DNA of 64,000 nt from Vibrio qingdaonensis (GTDB lineage Bacteria; Pseudomonadota; Gammaproteobacteria; Enterobacterales; Vibrionaceae): positions 1 through 64,000 of the forward strand of contig NZ_JAKRRY010000030.1 of assembly GCF_026191675.1 (NCBI RefSeq), written 5' to 3'. Below, piece after piece: positions 17,181-25,595 of the stretch; position 1 is the stretch's first letter; each line of letters starts with the position of its first letter. A program made the position numbers and the translations under genes. The notes under the pieces are model-generated. The model was not told the DNA's origin. It was given only the letters and a program-made list of their open reading frames with translations, and did not search any database.

Positions 17181-17768
17181 ATGTTACAGAACCCTATTCA
17201 GGTACGTATCGAAAAATTTGAGCCTTGGCAGCATATCACTTTTATGACTAGCTTGTGCGAGCGCATGTATCCAAACTTTGCGATGTTTTGCGAAAGCACA
17301 CAGTTTGCCGAAGCGCGAATATACCGAGATATTTTGGATAGCGTCTGGGAATTGCTGACCGTGAAAACGGCAAAAATCAATTTTGAGAAACAACTCGAAA
17401 AACTAGAAGAAATTATCCCGAGCTCTGAGGATTTTGATTTTTACGGCGTGTACCCTGCGATCGACGCGTGTGTTGCCCTATCGACATTGCTACATGGTTT
17501 GTTGGATAGAGATTACCTACTAGAGTCGACGCTGAAAATCAGTCAGCAGTCCGTGGCTACCGTTGCGCAATTAGAAGAAGCGCAAACCGGTATTGAGATC
17601 ACCAACGACAACCAAAAAGACAACGAAGTGGTCTGTGAAGAGTGGGATGTTCAGTGGGCGATTTTCCGCCCACTACGTGATTGCACTGAGCGTGATATAG
17701 CGCTGATTAAAGATCTTCGCCTTGAGCTCAAGGAAGAGGGAGTCAGTAACATTGGTGTAAGTATCTAG
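17181..17768 (+). CDS. yjaG: YjaG family protein (DUF416)
   Basis: Cytosolic protein of unknown function. The 195 residues track E. coli YjaG along their length (LCERMYPNFAMFCE, LEKLEEIIPSSEDFDFYGVYP split over about 72-92, IDACVALSTLLH, VCEEWDVQWAIFR). In E. coli yjaG sits between nfi and hupA just after hemE. Here hemE is still nearby, but hupA is absent and the fimbrial island follows instead. Confidence 0.93.
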   Translation: MLQNPIQVRIEKFEPWQHITFMTSLCERMYPNFAMFCESTQFAEARIYRDILDSVWELLTVKTAKINFEKQLEKLEEIIPSSEDFDFYGVYPAIDACVALSTLLHGLLDRDYLLESTLKISQQSVATVAQLEEAQTGIEITNDNQKDNEVVCEEWDVQWAIFRPLRDCTERDIALIKDLRLELKEEGVSNIGVSI

Positions 17769-17793
17769 CGTACGCCTTCAGGTTAGAAAAGTG

Positions 17794-17831
17794 CGTTCTC
17801 AGGAAAGTTATCAACGACCAGCCTGAGAACG
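17794..17831. terminator. inverted repeat between yjaG and the fimbrial operon
   Basis: Perfect 10-bp arms CGTTCTCAGG (17794-17803) and CCTGAGAACG (17822-17831) between convergent genes. Read leftward, it is followed by CACTTTTCT, so it may end the minus-strand operon. The T-run is poor. Confidence 0.5.
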
Positions 17832-17859
17832 ACCTACCTAAACTTAATACCTTCTCGTA

Positions 17860-18339
17860 TTAATCAAAAAAACTCGTCTTGCCAAACAACGTGATGTCGT
17901 AGCCGATATCAAATGGGTAATCAAACACAGAGACGTACTGATTAGGCTGTTTTGTCTCGAGCAGCAGCCCAACAATCAACAGCTGATTATCATAAAACGT
18001 ATCGGCATACAGTGCTTGGTTCTTTGTGACCATTGCAGGTTTTACCTCTCTCTGGCTGATAAACAACGTGTAAATCTCCGACCCTCGTTTACCCCAAAGC
18101 ATGGTCTTATTAATGACCCTCCCGCTGGCTTTGTTTTCAATATACACAGACAACACGCCCGAGCGGCATTTGCCCTTTTGCAAATTGAGCTCACCATCAT
18201 GAGTAAACCTATAGCTACATCCCAAGCCATTAGCGAAGGGGTACAATAGCCAAACAACAGAAACCATTAGCAGTAAAGCAACGAAGCGTTTTGATGTCGC
18301 TATTGTTTGCAGGTTGGCCAGAGCATTGGTAGAGCGCAT
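17860..18339 (-). CDS. small membrane-anchored protein, last gene of the fimbrial operon
   Basis: Unrecognised 159-aa protein. One hydrophobic segment (about 20-37, VALLLMVSVVWLLYPFA) follows a short basic N-terminus, so most of the protein (GCSYRFTHDGE onward, two Cys near 41 and 58) would lie in the periplasm. It follows a ToxR-like transmembrane regulator by 36 bp. By analogy with the toxR-toxS and tcpP-tcpH pairs it could be a periplasmic partner of that regulator; this is inference from context and topology, not from recognised similarity. Confidence 0.6.
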   Translation of the reverse strand: MRSTNALANLQTIATSKRFVALLLMVSVVWLLYPFANGLGCSYRFTHDGELNLQKGKCRSGVLSVYIENKASGRVINKTMLWGKRGSEIYTLFISQREVKPAMVTKNQALYADTFYDNQLLIVGLLLETKQPNQYVSVFDYPFDIGYDITLFGKTSFFD

Positions 18340-18375
18340 TCCGTATTCCTTACTATTCGAAGCTAAAATCTCGGT

Positions 18376-19083
18376 TCAGTGTTCTATTGGGACCAAGCGA
18401 ATAATGCCATCTTCATCAGAAGTATCTCGAAAATACACCGCATGACCCTCCGTCTCTTGAGACAGGGCGTGTACCGTGTTATCTGGCAGAGAGAATGAGC
18501 CGACTAAAGTGGTGTTGCCACGCTTATAGGTGTGCATACTTGGCTTTATCGATGACACGTAAAAAATCACTAAAGCACAAAACAACAAGGCGGTATAAAG
18601 TGCCATTAAAGGCACCTTTTTGACTAACTCAAACCGAGTTGGTGTCACAACTGCGTCGTTGGGTGAGGGGCATTCTTCGACTGGCTGAGCGGCTCGTTCA
18701 GAAGAGCTGGCGTCATTGTCATTAGCATTTGCGCTGGCTGAACTTACGTTCACGCTGACAAAAGGGACGTCATTGGTGATCAAAATGACATTAAGGTCTA
18801 ACCGAAAACCAATGGTTGGAACGGTTTCTAAGCACATGACTAAACCAACTTTATCTAACGCTGTCCGAATGTTTCGGATGGCGACATTGAGCGAGTTAGC
18901 CACAACAATCTTGCCAGGCCAGCCAACGTCCAATAACTGTTGCTTGGTTAATGGGTGACCTTGGGCATTGCACAGAGCCTCTAGGATAAGTCGCTCACTG
19001 CTGTTTAATTTGGCGAAAGTAAGCCCGTCTTCCGCCAGGTGACCATTATTCGGGTTCAAGGTTATATTTGTGGTTGGTGTCAT
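18376..19083 (-). CDS. ToxR/CadC-like transmembrane winged-helix regulator
   Basis: A 235-aa protein with an N-terminal DNA-binding winged helix of the OmpR/PhoB type (about 8-97: LNSSERLILEALCNAQGHPL, VANSLNVAIRNIRTALDKVG, TVPTIGFRLD), a low-complexity Ser/Asn linker (about 108-140), one membrane helix (about 157-176, LMALYTALLFCALVIFYVSS) and a short periplasmic tail. There is no receiver domain. The start lies 3 bp after the usher stop, so it is cotranscribed with the fimbrial genes and probably controls them. Confidence 0.8.
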   Translation of the reverse strand: MTPTTNITLNPNNGHLAEDGLTFAKLNSSERLILEALCNAQGHPLTKQQLLDVGWPGKIVVANSLNVAIRNIRTALDKVGLVMCLETVPTIGFRLDLNVILITNDVPFVSVNVSSASANANDNDASSSERAAQPVEECPSPNDAVVTPTRFELVKKVPLMALYTALLFCALVIFYVSSIKPSMHTYKRGNTTLVGSFSLPDNTVHALSQETEGHAVYFRDTSDEDGIIRLVPIEH

Positions 19084-19086
19084 GAT

Positions 19087-21417
19087 TTAGCTTCTTTTAC
19101 TTGGGGACAGACACTCGGCTTCATAATAATCTAAGCCAGACATATCGATATAGCTGTCTTCAATAATGCTTACGTCACAGCTGAGCATAGGAACACTTAG
19201 GTGTTCCTCATTTTTGTCAAATGCCGCAATAAATACACGGCCATCACTGTCAAAGTAGCTACTAATCGGGGCATCATTACTATAAAGCTTAGTTCCTAAT
19301 GAAACCTCTTGCCTCAGCTTAAGCATGGTGTCGCGCCCTTTTTTAACGTGATAAGTGACTAAGGTGAGAGCACCTTCACTTGGAATCGTATTTGCGACGG
19401 TATTGTCAAGGTAGACTCCATCAGGTACGGACTTAGTCTCCACTAAAACTCGATTTTGACTGTACGCAGAGGCTGAAGGGATGAGCGCAAAGCCATCCGC
19501 GTTTGTTTTACCGGCATTTGTTATTTTTAACCCTTCCACATCGTCAACTCTGACTAATATATTGGTGTCAGATAGACGCCGAGTGGGAAGCGCGGTATTT
19601 TCCGCAACGACCAAGCCACCTTTTACGGTGCCTCTAACCTGTGAGCCCGATTGAGAGTTGGAGTATTGCAGAGAATAATCGTTATATTCACTATTGCTTG
19701 ATAAAGACAACCCATGCCCAACAATGCCCTTCTTATCATCGAAACGCAGAGAGCCTGATACGGAGCTACTGTCGCCGAACCGCATACCACTAGACAACGA
19801 GGTACTCGCAGGGCGACCACTGCTGTGTGAGCGAGATAGGCTTACGCGCGATTTTCCCCAGTTGAGCGGCATCGAAAAATTCATTGAGAGTCGATTGTCG
19901 ACGGCAAAGTCATTCTGGTTACTCTCTTTAGAATAGGCCTTTAGCGCGCTAACGGAGTATCGATAGTATTCATTACCAAATGAGTACCCTAAGCCAAAGC
20001 TTTGGAATTGTGCTTTGTCTGATCCTCCCAGAGACTGAAACAGGCTGACGCTTCCAAGTTGAAAGGGCAGGCCGCTACTCGCTGACGTAGAGAGCTGATA
20101 GCCTTTTCTAACCATATCGGCAATATGGCTACTATTGATATCTCGGTACCCATTTCCCAAAAAATGACTCAGAGAGGTCTGAAAATTCAGCGACCAGAAT
20201 GGCAAGCTTTTGGTTAAGCTTGAATTGATTTTAGTCCCTGACTGACCCGTTGGTAGGTAAGTAGAATGTGCAGCCGAAAAGCGAACACCACCCAATAGGT
20301 CGAAATTCATCGTACTAGCTACAGATAGGTTACTATAGTCGCGCTCGACAAAAAGCCCAGTAGTTAAAGATTGAGTGTCCGTTAGGCCATAGATCAATTC
20401 TCCTCCTAAAAAGGCGTGTGAGTTGGTTCGTTGCAGCCCTGTAAATAAGCTATGTTCGCTAGTGCCTTGCTTTAGGACACTGAGTACCAATTGACTAGGA
20501 ACTGAAAAAACCGCTTCACGTCCATCTTCTTCTTTAATGCTGACCACGAAATCACTATTGGAGCGAATGTTCATATCGTTAATAGTAAATTCGCCGGCCG
20601 CCACGTATTCAGTGTGAATCAGTTCGTTGTCTTGATAAACACGCACTTCGGCATTCGTTTCCGCATTGGCACGAATGGTCGTGGTGTCCGTCATTTGCCC
20701 TGATTGATACAAACGGCTATTACTGCTCAAGCTGACGCCTTGCATATCGACCGACCCCATGACTGCTGTGCTTTGACTTAGCTCACCAAACATAAATTTG
20801 CTGCGCAGTGAAGGAATGTTGGTATATCCATAGAGATATCCATTGGACATTGTCGTCTCTTGATTCACCATAGAGGCTGAGAGGCTACTCTTGAAGCGAA
20901 ACCGTCCCACATTGAATTGTGGGCTTGCTGAACCGTAAGCTTGGTAGTTATCGTCAAACCTAGTCGTCATTCCAGCCGAATACGGTAACATTAATGCTGT
21001 GACACCATCATCATAATGAGCCAGAGCATACTGCTTTTCTGACAGCAAAAATCTGGAAGGAATGTTCATGGTTATTTCGAAACTGCCAAAATCAATATCC
21101 AAGCCAATTTCGCTGCTTAGCACACACGAGCTCTGTTTTAAGTTGATATCCGGTTTAATGCCGAACTCACTTAATTGTTGCTCTGAGAAGCATGGTGTGC
21201 TTTCTCCTTGCTCATTGCTGTAGAAGAGAATGGATTCAAAATACGTTCGCCTTTTATTAACGGTAATTTTAAAGTCATAGTTACCATCAGGGATGTGATT
21301 AACCAAGCTGCCGAAGGAGGCATCTTTAGAGATGCCATTAAGGAGAGAAAGATCAAAACCGCCCGCAAAAGATAGTAAAGGAGTAGTCAGAATGAACAGA
21401 ATTAAGGAGCGTAACAT
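19087..21417 (-). CDS. Outer-membrane fimbrial usher (FimD/PapC family)
   Basis: Pore that receives chaperone-pilin complexes and extrudes the fibre. The 776-aa product has a signal peptide (LFILTTPLLSFAGG), an N-terminal chaperone-binding domain (about 18-125), a barrel with the FMFGELSQSTAVMGSVDMQG and YQSGQMTDTTTIRANAETNA regions, a plug/middle domain and a C-terminal domain (VDDVEGLKITNAGKTNADGF then DTMLKLRQ). It is shorter than FimD (about 830 mature residues) but complete. It lies 11 bp after the chaperone gene. Codon use and AT content differ from the core genes. Confidence 0.9.
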   Translation of the reverse strand: MLRSLILFILTTPLLSFAGGFDLSLLNGISKDASFGSLVNHIPDGNYDFKITVNKRRTYFESILFYSNEQGESTPCFSEQQLSEFGIKPDINLKQSSCVLSSEIGLDIDFGSFEITMNIPSRFLLSEKQYALAHYDDGVTALMLPYSAGMTTRFDDNYQAYGSASPQFNVGRFRFKSSLSASMVNQETTMSNGYLYGYTNIPSLRSKFMFGELSQSTAVMGSVDMQGVSLSSNSRLYQSGQMTDTTTIRANAETNAEVRVYQDNELIHTEYVAAGEFTINDMNIRSNSDFVVSIKEEDGREAVFSVPSQLVLSVLKQGTSEHSLFTGLQRTNSHAFLGGELIYGLTDTQSLTTGLFVERDYSNLSVASTMNFDLLGGVRFSAAHSTYLPTGQSGTKINSSLTKSLPFWSLNFQTSLSHFLGNGYRDINSSHIADMVRKGYQLSTSASSGLPFQLGSVSLFQSLGGSDKAQFQSFGLGYSFGNEYYRYSVSALKAYSKESNQNDFAVDNRLSMNFSMPLNWGKSRVSLSRSHSSGRPASTSLSSGMRFGDSSSVSGSLRFDDKKGIVGHGLSLSSNSEYNDYSLQYSNSQSGSQVRGTVKGGLVVAENTALPTRRLSDTNILVRVDDVEGLKITNAGKTNADGFALIPSASAYSQNRVLVETKSVPDGVYLDNTVANTIPSEGALTLVTYHVKKGRDTMLKLRQEVSLGTKLYSNDAPISSYFDSDGRVFIAAFDKNEEHLSVPMLSCDVSIIEDSYIDMSGLDYYEAECLSPSKRS

Positions 21418-21428
21418 AGGTAATATTT

Positions 21429-22088
21429 CTATAGTGAGCGTTTATCTTTAGCAAGGAACCCAAGGTCGTTGATGTAATTCAATTCAAAAGAACGTTGTGG
21501 GTTAAAATTACTACTTTTAGTAAATGTGATCTCCTGATAAGGGGCAATCATTTGTACTACCATTACCTCTTCTTTTCTTTGTTCAACTGAGGTGAGAGTG
21601 ATATGCAATGGAGACTCATTTTTCACAGTAAAATCATCCCCTTGCTTGTTAACGACGAGTTTTTTTACTGCTTCTTCCATAGTCAATGTTGCAATAGAAC
21701 TCGGCCTAATAAATAACTTGTAATGCATATCCATGCCAGCCACGACATCTGATGGAGTATCTGACTGCTCTTTTATAGAGACAGCACTAAGAGTCCGATA
21801 TGTTTCTACCTCATTAGAGTCCATTACTGATTCTAAATTATAGATTCTGAATCCTGAGCGACTATCCGCTTTAGATAGAATGATATTCGGTGTTATTATT
21901 GGTAGCCTCTCTTCATCAAAGCTGTCATTTAATATGGAAAGCTGTACCAACGTAGCAGAATCTGAGTTATTAACGATTTCTCCTTGAAAGTATCTATTCC
22001 CTTCAATATAAACAACCCTAGCTCCGGGGATAGCAATGGCATAGCAAATGCTTGGTAATATTAGCATTAGTAATATATATTTTTTCAT
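21429..22088 (-). CDS. Periplasmic fimbrial chaperone (PapD-like)
   Basis: Folds and caps pilins in the periplasm by donor-strand complementation. The 219-aa product has a signal peptide (MKKYILLMLILPSICYA), a first Ig-like domain with the expected strand pattern (PGARVVYIEGNRYFQGEIVN, FRIYNLE) and a second domain (DDFTVKNESPLHITL, YQEITF, FELNYINDLG). The canonical PapD Arg/Lys pair could not be placed with certainty, so it is a divergent member. Its position between pilin and usher supports the call. Confidence 0.82.
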   Translation of the reverse strand: MKKYILLMLILPSICYAIAIPGARVVYIEGNRYFQGEIVNNSDSATLVQLSILNDSFDEERLPIITPNIILSKADSRSGFRIYNLESVMDSNEVETYRTLSAVSIKEQSDTPSDVVAGMDMHYKLFIRPSSIATLTMEEAVKKLVVNKQGDDFTVKNESPLHITLTSVEQRKEEVMVVQMIAPYQEITFTKSSNFNPQRSFELNYINDLGFLAKDKRSL

Positions 22089-22101
22089 TTTTACATCTCT
22101 A

Positions 22102-22133
22102 TATATTTGGAGTATATAAATACTCCAAATATA
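22102..22133 (-). promoter_or_regulatory. intercistronic hairpin between pilin and chaperone genes
   Basis: Perfect arms TATTTGGAGTA (22104-22114) and TACTCCAAATA (22121-22131), extendable to 13 bp, with a 6-nt loop. There is no T-run downstream on the minus strand. It could stabilise the pilin mRNA 3' end and give more pilin than chaperone and usher, as intercistronic hairpins do in pap-type operons (inference). Confidence 0.55.
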
Positions 22134-22148
22134 GGTCTTAAATAAATT

Positions 22149-22883
22149 TTATTGAATCTTGGCAGTAAAAGACATCACTTTATCGACTGTTTTATCTGCC
22201 GTGTTATTCCAAATGGCATACTTCCTATGGTCAATATTCATAATCGTTGTTAATGTAAGCATATTATCTTTAGCAAAGTCTTTCAGTCGGTGCCATTCTG
22301 ATGTATCTCCTGCTTTTACAATCTTATAGCCATTCTCGATCTGGACTTTTTGATTGCCATCAATAGATGCTTTAACACCGATGTCTTGTTTCTTGATAAC
22401 CGTTGTAAACCATACGCCAATATCGTCCCCTAGTGCATACCAAGTCTGACCATTTTCGTTCCAATAGGCATCTTCAACGGGCCAGGCGAATTTCCCTTCT
22501 TCTGCACTTTTTCCTTTCATTGATGTATTTTCAATATTAAAAAACGCCATTTCACAGCCATTACCCTTTAAGTGTAAGTCTGTTTCTTTAGTATCAATAG
22601 TATTGTTTGCTCCGTTATTGAGTTTCACATCGCCAAAATTAACATCAAATCCGGTGCCACTCTCAAAAGCAAATGAACAAATGGCTCCTTCATACTCAAC
22701 ATTTGCTGTGATGTTTAATTCAATGTCTTTACTTTCCACGTTTCGAGTATTTATTTGGTCGTGAGAACCATATAAGCTTTCTTTGAACGCATATTGGTCT
22801 ACAGCCATTGCTGATGATGTGCTTAGCGCTAATACAAGGCCAACGCTGCTAGCTAGAGTTTGTTTTGTTAGGTTAAAAGTCAT
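22149..22883 (-). CDS. Fimbrial subunit (pilin/adhesin)
   Basis: Predicted 244-aa secreted subunit and first gene of the five-gene operon. It has a signal peptide ending near AMA (about residue 27) and two cysteines (in GAICSFAFE and GNGCEMAF), spaced as for the single pilin disulfide. The pattern FDVNFGDVKLNNG resembles the conserved pilin strand. It is longer than most major pilins (150-180 aa) and is the only subunit gene, so it may be both shaft and adhesin, or other subunits may lie elsewhere. No closer family is recognised. Confidence 0.75.
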   Translation of the reverse strand: MTFNLTKQTLASSVGLVLALSTSSAMAVDQYAFKESLYGSHDQINTRNVESKDIELNITANVEYEGAICSFAFESGTGFDVNFGDVKLNNGANNTIDTKETDLHLKGNGCEMAFFNIENTSMKGKSAEEGKFAWPVEDAYWNENGQTWYALGDDIGVWFTTVIKKQDIGVKASIDGNQKVQIENGYKIVKAGDTSEWHRLKDFAKDNMLTLTTIMNIDHRKYAIWNNTADKTVDKVMSFTAKIQ

Positions 22884-23000
22884 GAGTTATTTTCCAAATT
22901 AAATAGTTTGTTAATTGAGATGAGTTAAATATGAATGTCAGTGTGTTCTGATTCGAGACGAAATTTATTGTTTTTTTGGAACTCAGTTAACTAATAAATG

Positions 23001-23006
23001 ATTATA
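23001..23006 (-). promoter_or_regulatory. candidate -10 of the fimbrial operon
   Basis: A perfect TATAAT on the minus strand in an AT-rich tract; only a weak TGATAT is found at -35 distance, which would fit an activator-dependent promoter. Confidence 0.45.
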
Positions 23007-23283
23007 AAAAATAAAAGTCAGCTATATCAGCCACTTATATTTTCTATTGTGTTTTTATACAACACTAATTCTTGTTGATGTTGAGCTTTTCGCCAGCTGT
23101 AGAGCCTATAGCACTAAAATAAACAAACTTGAGAGAGAAACTACTGAAAGTTAAATATTAGAATCTGGTATTAGTTTGCAGTTTGATATGGGGGGGGGCA
23201 ACAATTGGATAAGTTGTTGGTTGGTGGAGTTATTTGAAATATGCTTCTAAAGTTGATAAATAAAAAGAGGTCAACGACTTTCG

Positions 23284-23322
23284 AAAAAAGAGTGCTAAGC
23301 GAAGTAAGATTTTCAGCACTCT
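23284..23322 (-). terminator. intrinsic terminator of the 182-aa gene
   Basis: Stem AGAGTGCT/AGCACTCT followed on the minus strand by six T, 33 bp after the stop codon at 23355. It insulates the fimbrial operon from the upstream gene. Confidence 0.75.
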
Positions 23323-23354
23323 ATGGGGTTTATCTTCACGAAAGGATTGGTCAA

Positions 23355-23903
23355 CTATCTAAAACTTCGTACTTTGGTGACTAAAGAGGGAATGGTTTGG
23401 AACATCGCTCTTACGTCTGAAACATATTGTGCAGGAACATAAATTGCGCAGATTCGCATTATGCTAATACCACCGATACTAACGGGATGTGAGGTAAACT
23501 TAGCACGCAGCGGGACAAATGAGTCTAAACCGATTAGCACTTCATAGTTGTCCTCATCGAGTAAACCGAGTTTGGCATAATGATTAAGGCTTTCGTGGTA
23601 CCTGCGAGTATAATTTAGGCTAACACCTTGGCTTATGGGTTGATTGCGATACAAGTTGTCAAATGTATTCAACCTTTCTCCAGATTTTAGTCCCTCAGCC
23701 CGATGGAACCAAGGAGTGCAGTCTATTTCTTCAGCCGATAATAACGCTCGGAATTTTACCAACCCTTCTAAAGCGCTTGAATTGGTGCCATGAACAAAAT
23801 GTACGCCTAATTGCTCCATATCCTCTAATTGAAGATCTCTTTTGGTAAGTTTAAGTTTGGTAAGTTTAAGTGGAGGTAGAAAAGAGGCTTTATTTCTAAA
23901 CAT
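23355..23903 (-). CDS. Hypothetical protein, 182 aa
   Basis: Not recognised. A soluble protein without signal peptide or membrane helix. Near the N-terminus there is a short duplicated KLTKLKLTK stretch. The segment VHFVHGTNSSALEGL followed by SAEEID, and later GVSLNYTRRYHESLNHY, faintly recalls ADP-ribosyltransferase-like folds (HGT start, later Tyr/Ser strand, acidic residue), but a complete H-Y-E triad could not be placed. It has its own terminator and lies beside the fimbrial operon in the same AT-rich island. Confidence 0.6.
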   Translation of the reverse strand: MFRNKASFLPPLKLTKLKLTKRDLQLEDMEQLGVHFVHGTNSSALEGLVKFRALLSAEEIDCTPWFHRAEGLKSGERLNTFDNLYRNQPISQGVSLNYTRRYHESLNHYAKLGLLDEDNYEVLIGLDSFVPLRAKFTSHPVSIGGISIMRICAIYVPAQYVSDVRAMFQTIPSLVTKVRSFR

Positions 23904-24184
23904 GATGTTTTCCTTAACAGTGAATGTTCGAAAGTGATGCGTTGAGAATTAATTATTGGTATTAGTTAAGGGGTAAGTAAAAGAATAAGTCCTAATAAAA
24001 AATAAAAACGATATAAATAATTGGTTAACCATGTTGATGATTAGGTTGTTTAAAGCGGTGTTTTGACGGTTTACTATCATTTCAGCAATTCGTTGGTGTA
24101 CAAGGTGGGAGGATTTTGGGTTCATACAAAGTCAAATAGTTCGTTATAATCTCTCAGCAGCAGTTGCTATTAATAGAGAGCAAA

Positions 24185-24670
24185 ATGAAGACCAAATTGA
24201 TCACGCGTGAAGGCTACAACAAACTGAAACAAGAACATGATTACCTCTGGAACGAGCGACGCCCTGAAGTCACTAAGATAGTGACGTGGGCGGCGAGTCT
24301 AGGTGATCGCTCTGAAAACGCAGACTATACCTTCAATAAGCGTTTGCTTCGCCAAATCGATCGCCGTGTTCGCTTTCTGCGCAAGTTCTTACCTGAGGTC
24401 ACCATCGTTGATTATTCACCTCAACAAGAAGGGAAGGTCTTTTTCGGTGCCTGGGTGGAGATTGAGAATGAAGAAGGTGAAACCATGCATTTCCGGATTG
24501 TTGGTCCCGAAGAGATTTACGGTGATGCAAAAGGTTATATATCGATTGATTCTCCTATGGCGAGGGCGCTGCTAAAAAAACAAGTGGATGATGAGGTAGT
24601 GGTGAAGACCCCTCAAGGAGATAAGGAGTGGTTTATTAACTCCATCACTTACCAACAGCACTCTGAATAA
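24185..24670 (+). CDS. greB: GreB, transcript cleavage factor
   Basis: Enters the RNA polymerase secondary channel and stimulates cleavage of backtracked RNA. The 161-aa product starts MKTKLITREGY and has the N-terminal coiled coil with the acidic tip (SLGDRSENADYTFNK, about 39-54) and a C-terminal FKBP-like domain (GAWVEIENEEGE onward). E. coli GreB has 158 residues. The ATG at 24185 was preferred to a TTG-type start 21 bp upstream by family alignment. As in E. coli it is near ompR-envZ and reads away from it there; here an XRE-type gene lies between them. Confidence 0.95.
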   Translation: MKTKLITREGYNKLKQEHDYLWNERRPEVTKIVTWAASLGDRSENADYTFNKRLLRQIDRRVRFLRKFLPEVTIVDYSPQQEGKVFFGAWVEIENEEGETMHFRIVGPEEIYGDAKGYISIDSPMARALLKKQVDDEVVVKTPQGDKEWFINSITYQQHSE

Positions 24671-24678
24671 ATAGAGCG

Positions 24679-24718
24679 ATTTGAGCTCCTAAAGTGGTAT
24701 GTCCTTGAGAGCTCAAAT
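24679..24718. terminator. inverted repeat between convergent greB and the XRE regulator
   Basis: Perfect 10-bp arms ATTTGAGCTC (24679-24688) and GAGCTCAAAT (24709-24718). It probably serves as shared 3' end of the two convergent genes, although neither side has a strong T-run. Confidence 0.5.
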
Positions 24719-24731
24719 TGCGTGCTGTGAT

Positions 24732-25595
24732 TTATGACAGAGCTAACTCGTCCGTTTTGTGTGTGGGAGCTGAGCGGCGGTTACGTTGAATCTTCTGATG
24801 ATGGCTCAGTAACGTTAGGATTCGCCCTTCATCGTGAATTTGGTCGAAAAACGGATTGGCGGCTAGCGTGTCGACTTGGCATTCATACACAGTAATATGA
24901 CCGCTTTGGTACTTTTCAGGAATATAGATATCCGAGATCAGAGTTTTAGCGTAAGGCTTGATCGCGGTGATCAGTAACGTTTTACCTTCAAACAACTCAC
25001 ACGCGTAGTTATGCACTAATCGATGCAGATCTTTATTAAGCGCGACATAGCTAAGTAGGCAGTTCTGCCCGTTAATATCCTTACCATGCACAATATGACC
25101 AACCACCGCGTTCCGGTGCTTAGCAAGAACCACGTTGATCTCTTGAATGGACATGACGTCTATCAGCTCTTGAAACGTGATAAAGCGATAGTGCTCTTGC
25201 GCGTAGACGATTTGCTCTCGATAGATCTCTGGCAGATTATCCCAACGATAGTTTTCATAAGTATCAATCGTATAAGGGTAGAGCGTGTCAAATCCTCTAA
25301 AGAAGTCGTCATATTTTTCGACCCCTTGAATGATGCGACGTTCATCTTCTGAATAATGGTAACTTTGCTGGAAAAACGTAGCGACCCCGATTCGGCGCAT
25401 TAATGAAGGCTGTCCGTTGCCATGTTCCCACTTACTGAGCATTGGCTGGTTTATCCCTTGAAATGCACGATGGGATAAGCTCAGCGCTTCAACCAGTTCC
25501 AATTGAGACATGCCATTAAAATTGCGCCAATACTTCAGTGCTTGTGCGAAGTTATCGCGTGAAAACGGACTCTCCGATTGTGCTTCAAATGTCAT
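24732..25595 (-). CDS. XRE-family HTH regulator with an unrecognised C-terminal domain
   Basis: A 287-aa protein. Residues about 12-75 form a Cro/CI-type helix-turn-helix (MSQLELVEALSLSHRAFQGI, then QPMLSKWEHGNGQPSLMRRI). The remainder has a region (IDVMSIQEINVVLAKHRNAV, VGHIVHGKDINGQNCLLSY) that may be a ligand or acyltransferase-like domain but was not recognised. The ATG at 25595 was chosen because AGGAGAG lies 7 bp before it; an open frame extends 46 codons further without family character. Its regulon is unknown. Confidence 0.75.
   Translation of the reverse strand: MTFEAQSESPFSRDNFAQALKYWRNFNGMSQLELVEALSLSHRAFQGINQPMLSKWEHGNGQPSLMRRIGVATFFQQSYHYSEDERRIIQGVEKYDDFFRGFDTLYPYTIDTYENYRWDNLPEIYREQIVYAQEHYRFITFQELIDVMSIQEINVVLAKHRNAVVGHIVHGKDINGQNCLLSYVALNKDLHRLVHNYACELFEGKTLLITAIKPYAKTLISDIYIPEKYQSGHITVYECQVDTLAANPFFDQIHDEGRILTLLSHHQKIQRNRRSAPTHKTDELALS

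Larger units (their letters stand above)
22884..23354. other. regulatory gap upstream of the fimbrial operon
   Basis: AT-rich, no coding frame of note. It holds a minus-strand TATAAT at 23006-23001, about 118 bp before the pilin ATG (its -35 is weak), a run of nine G at 23190-23198, and the minus-strand terminator of the gene to the right (23284-23322). Confidence 0.6.
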
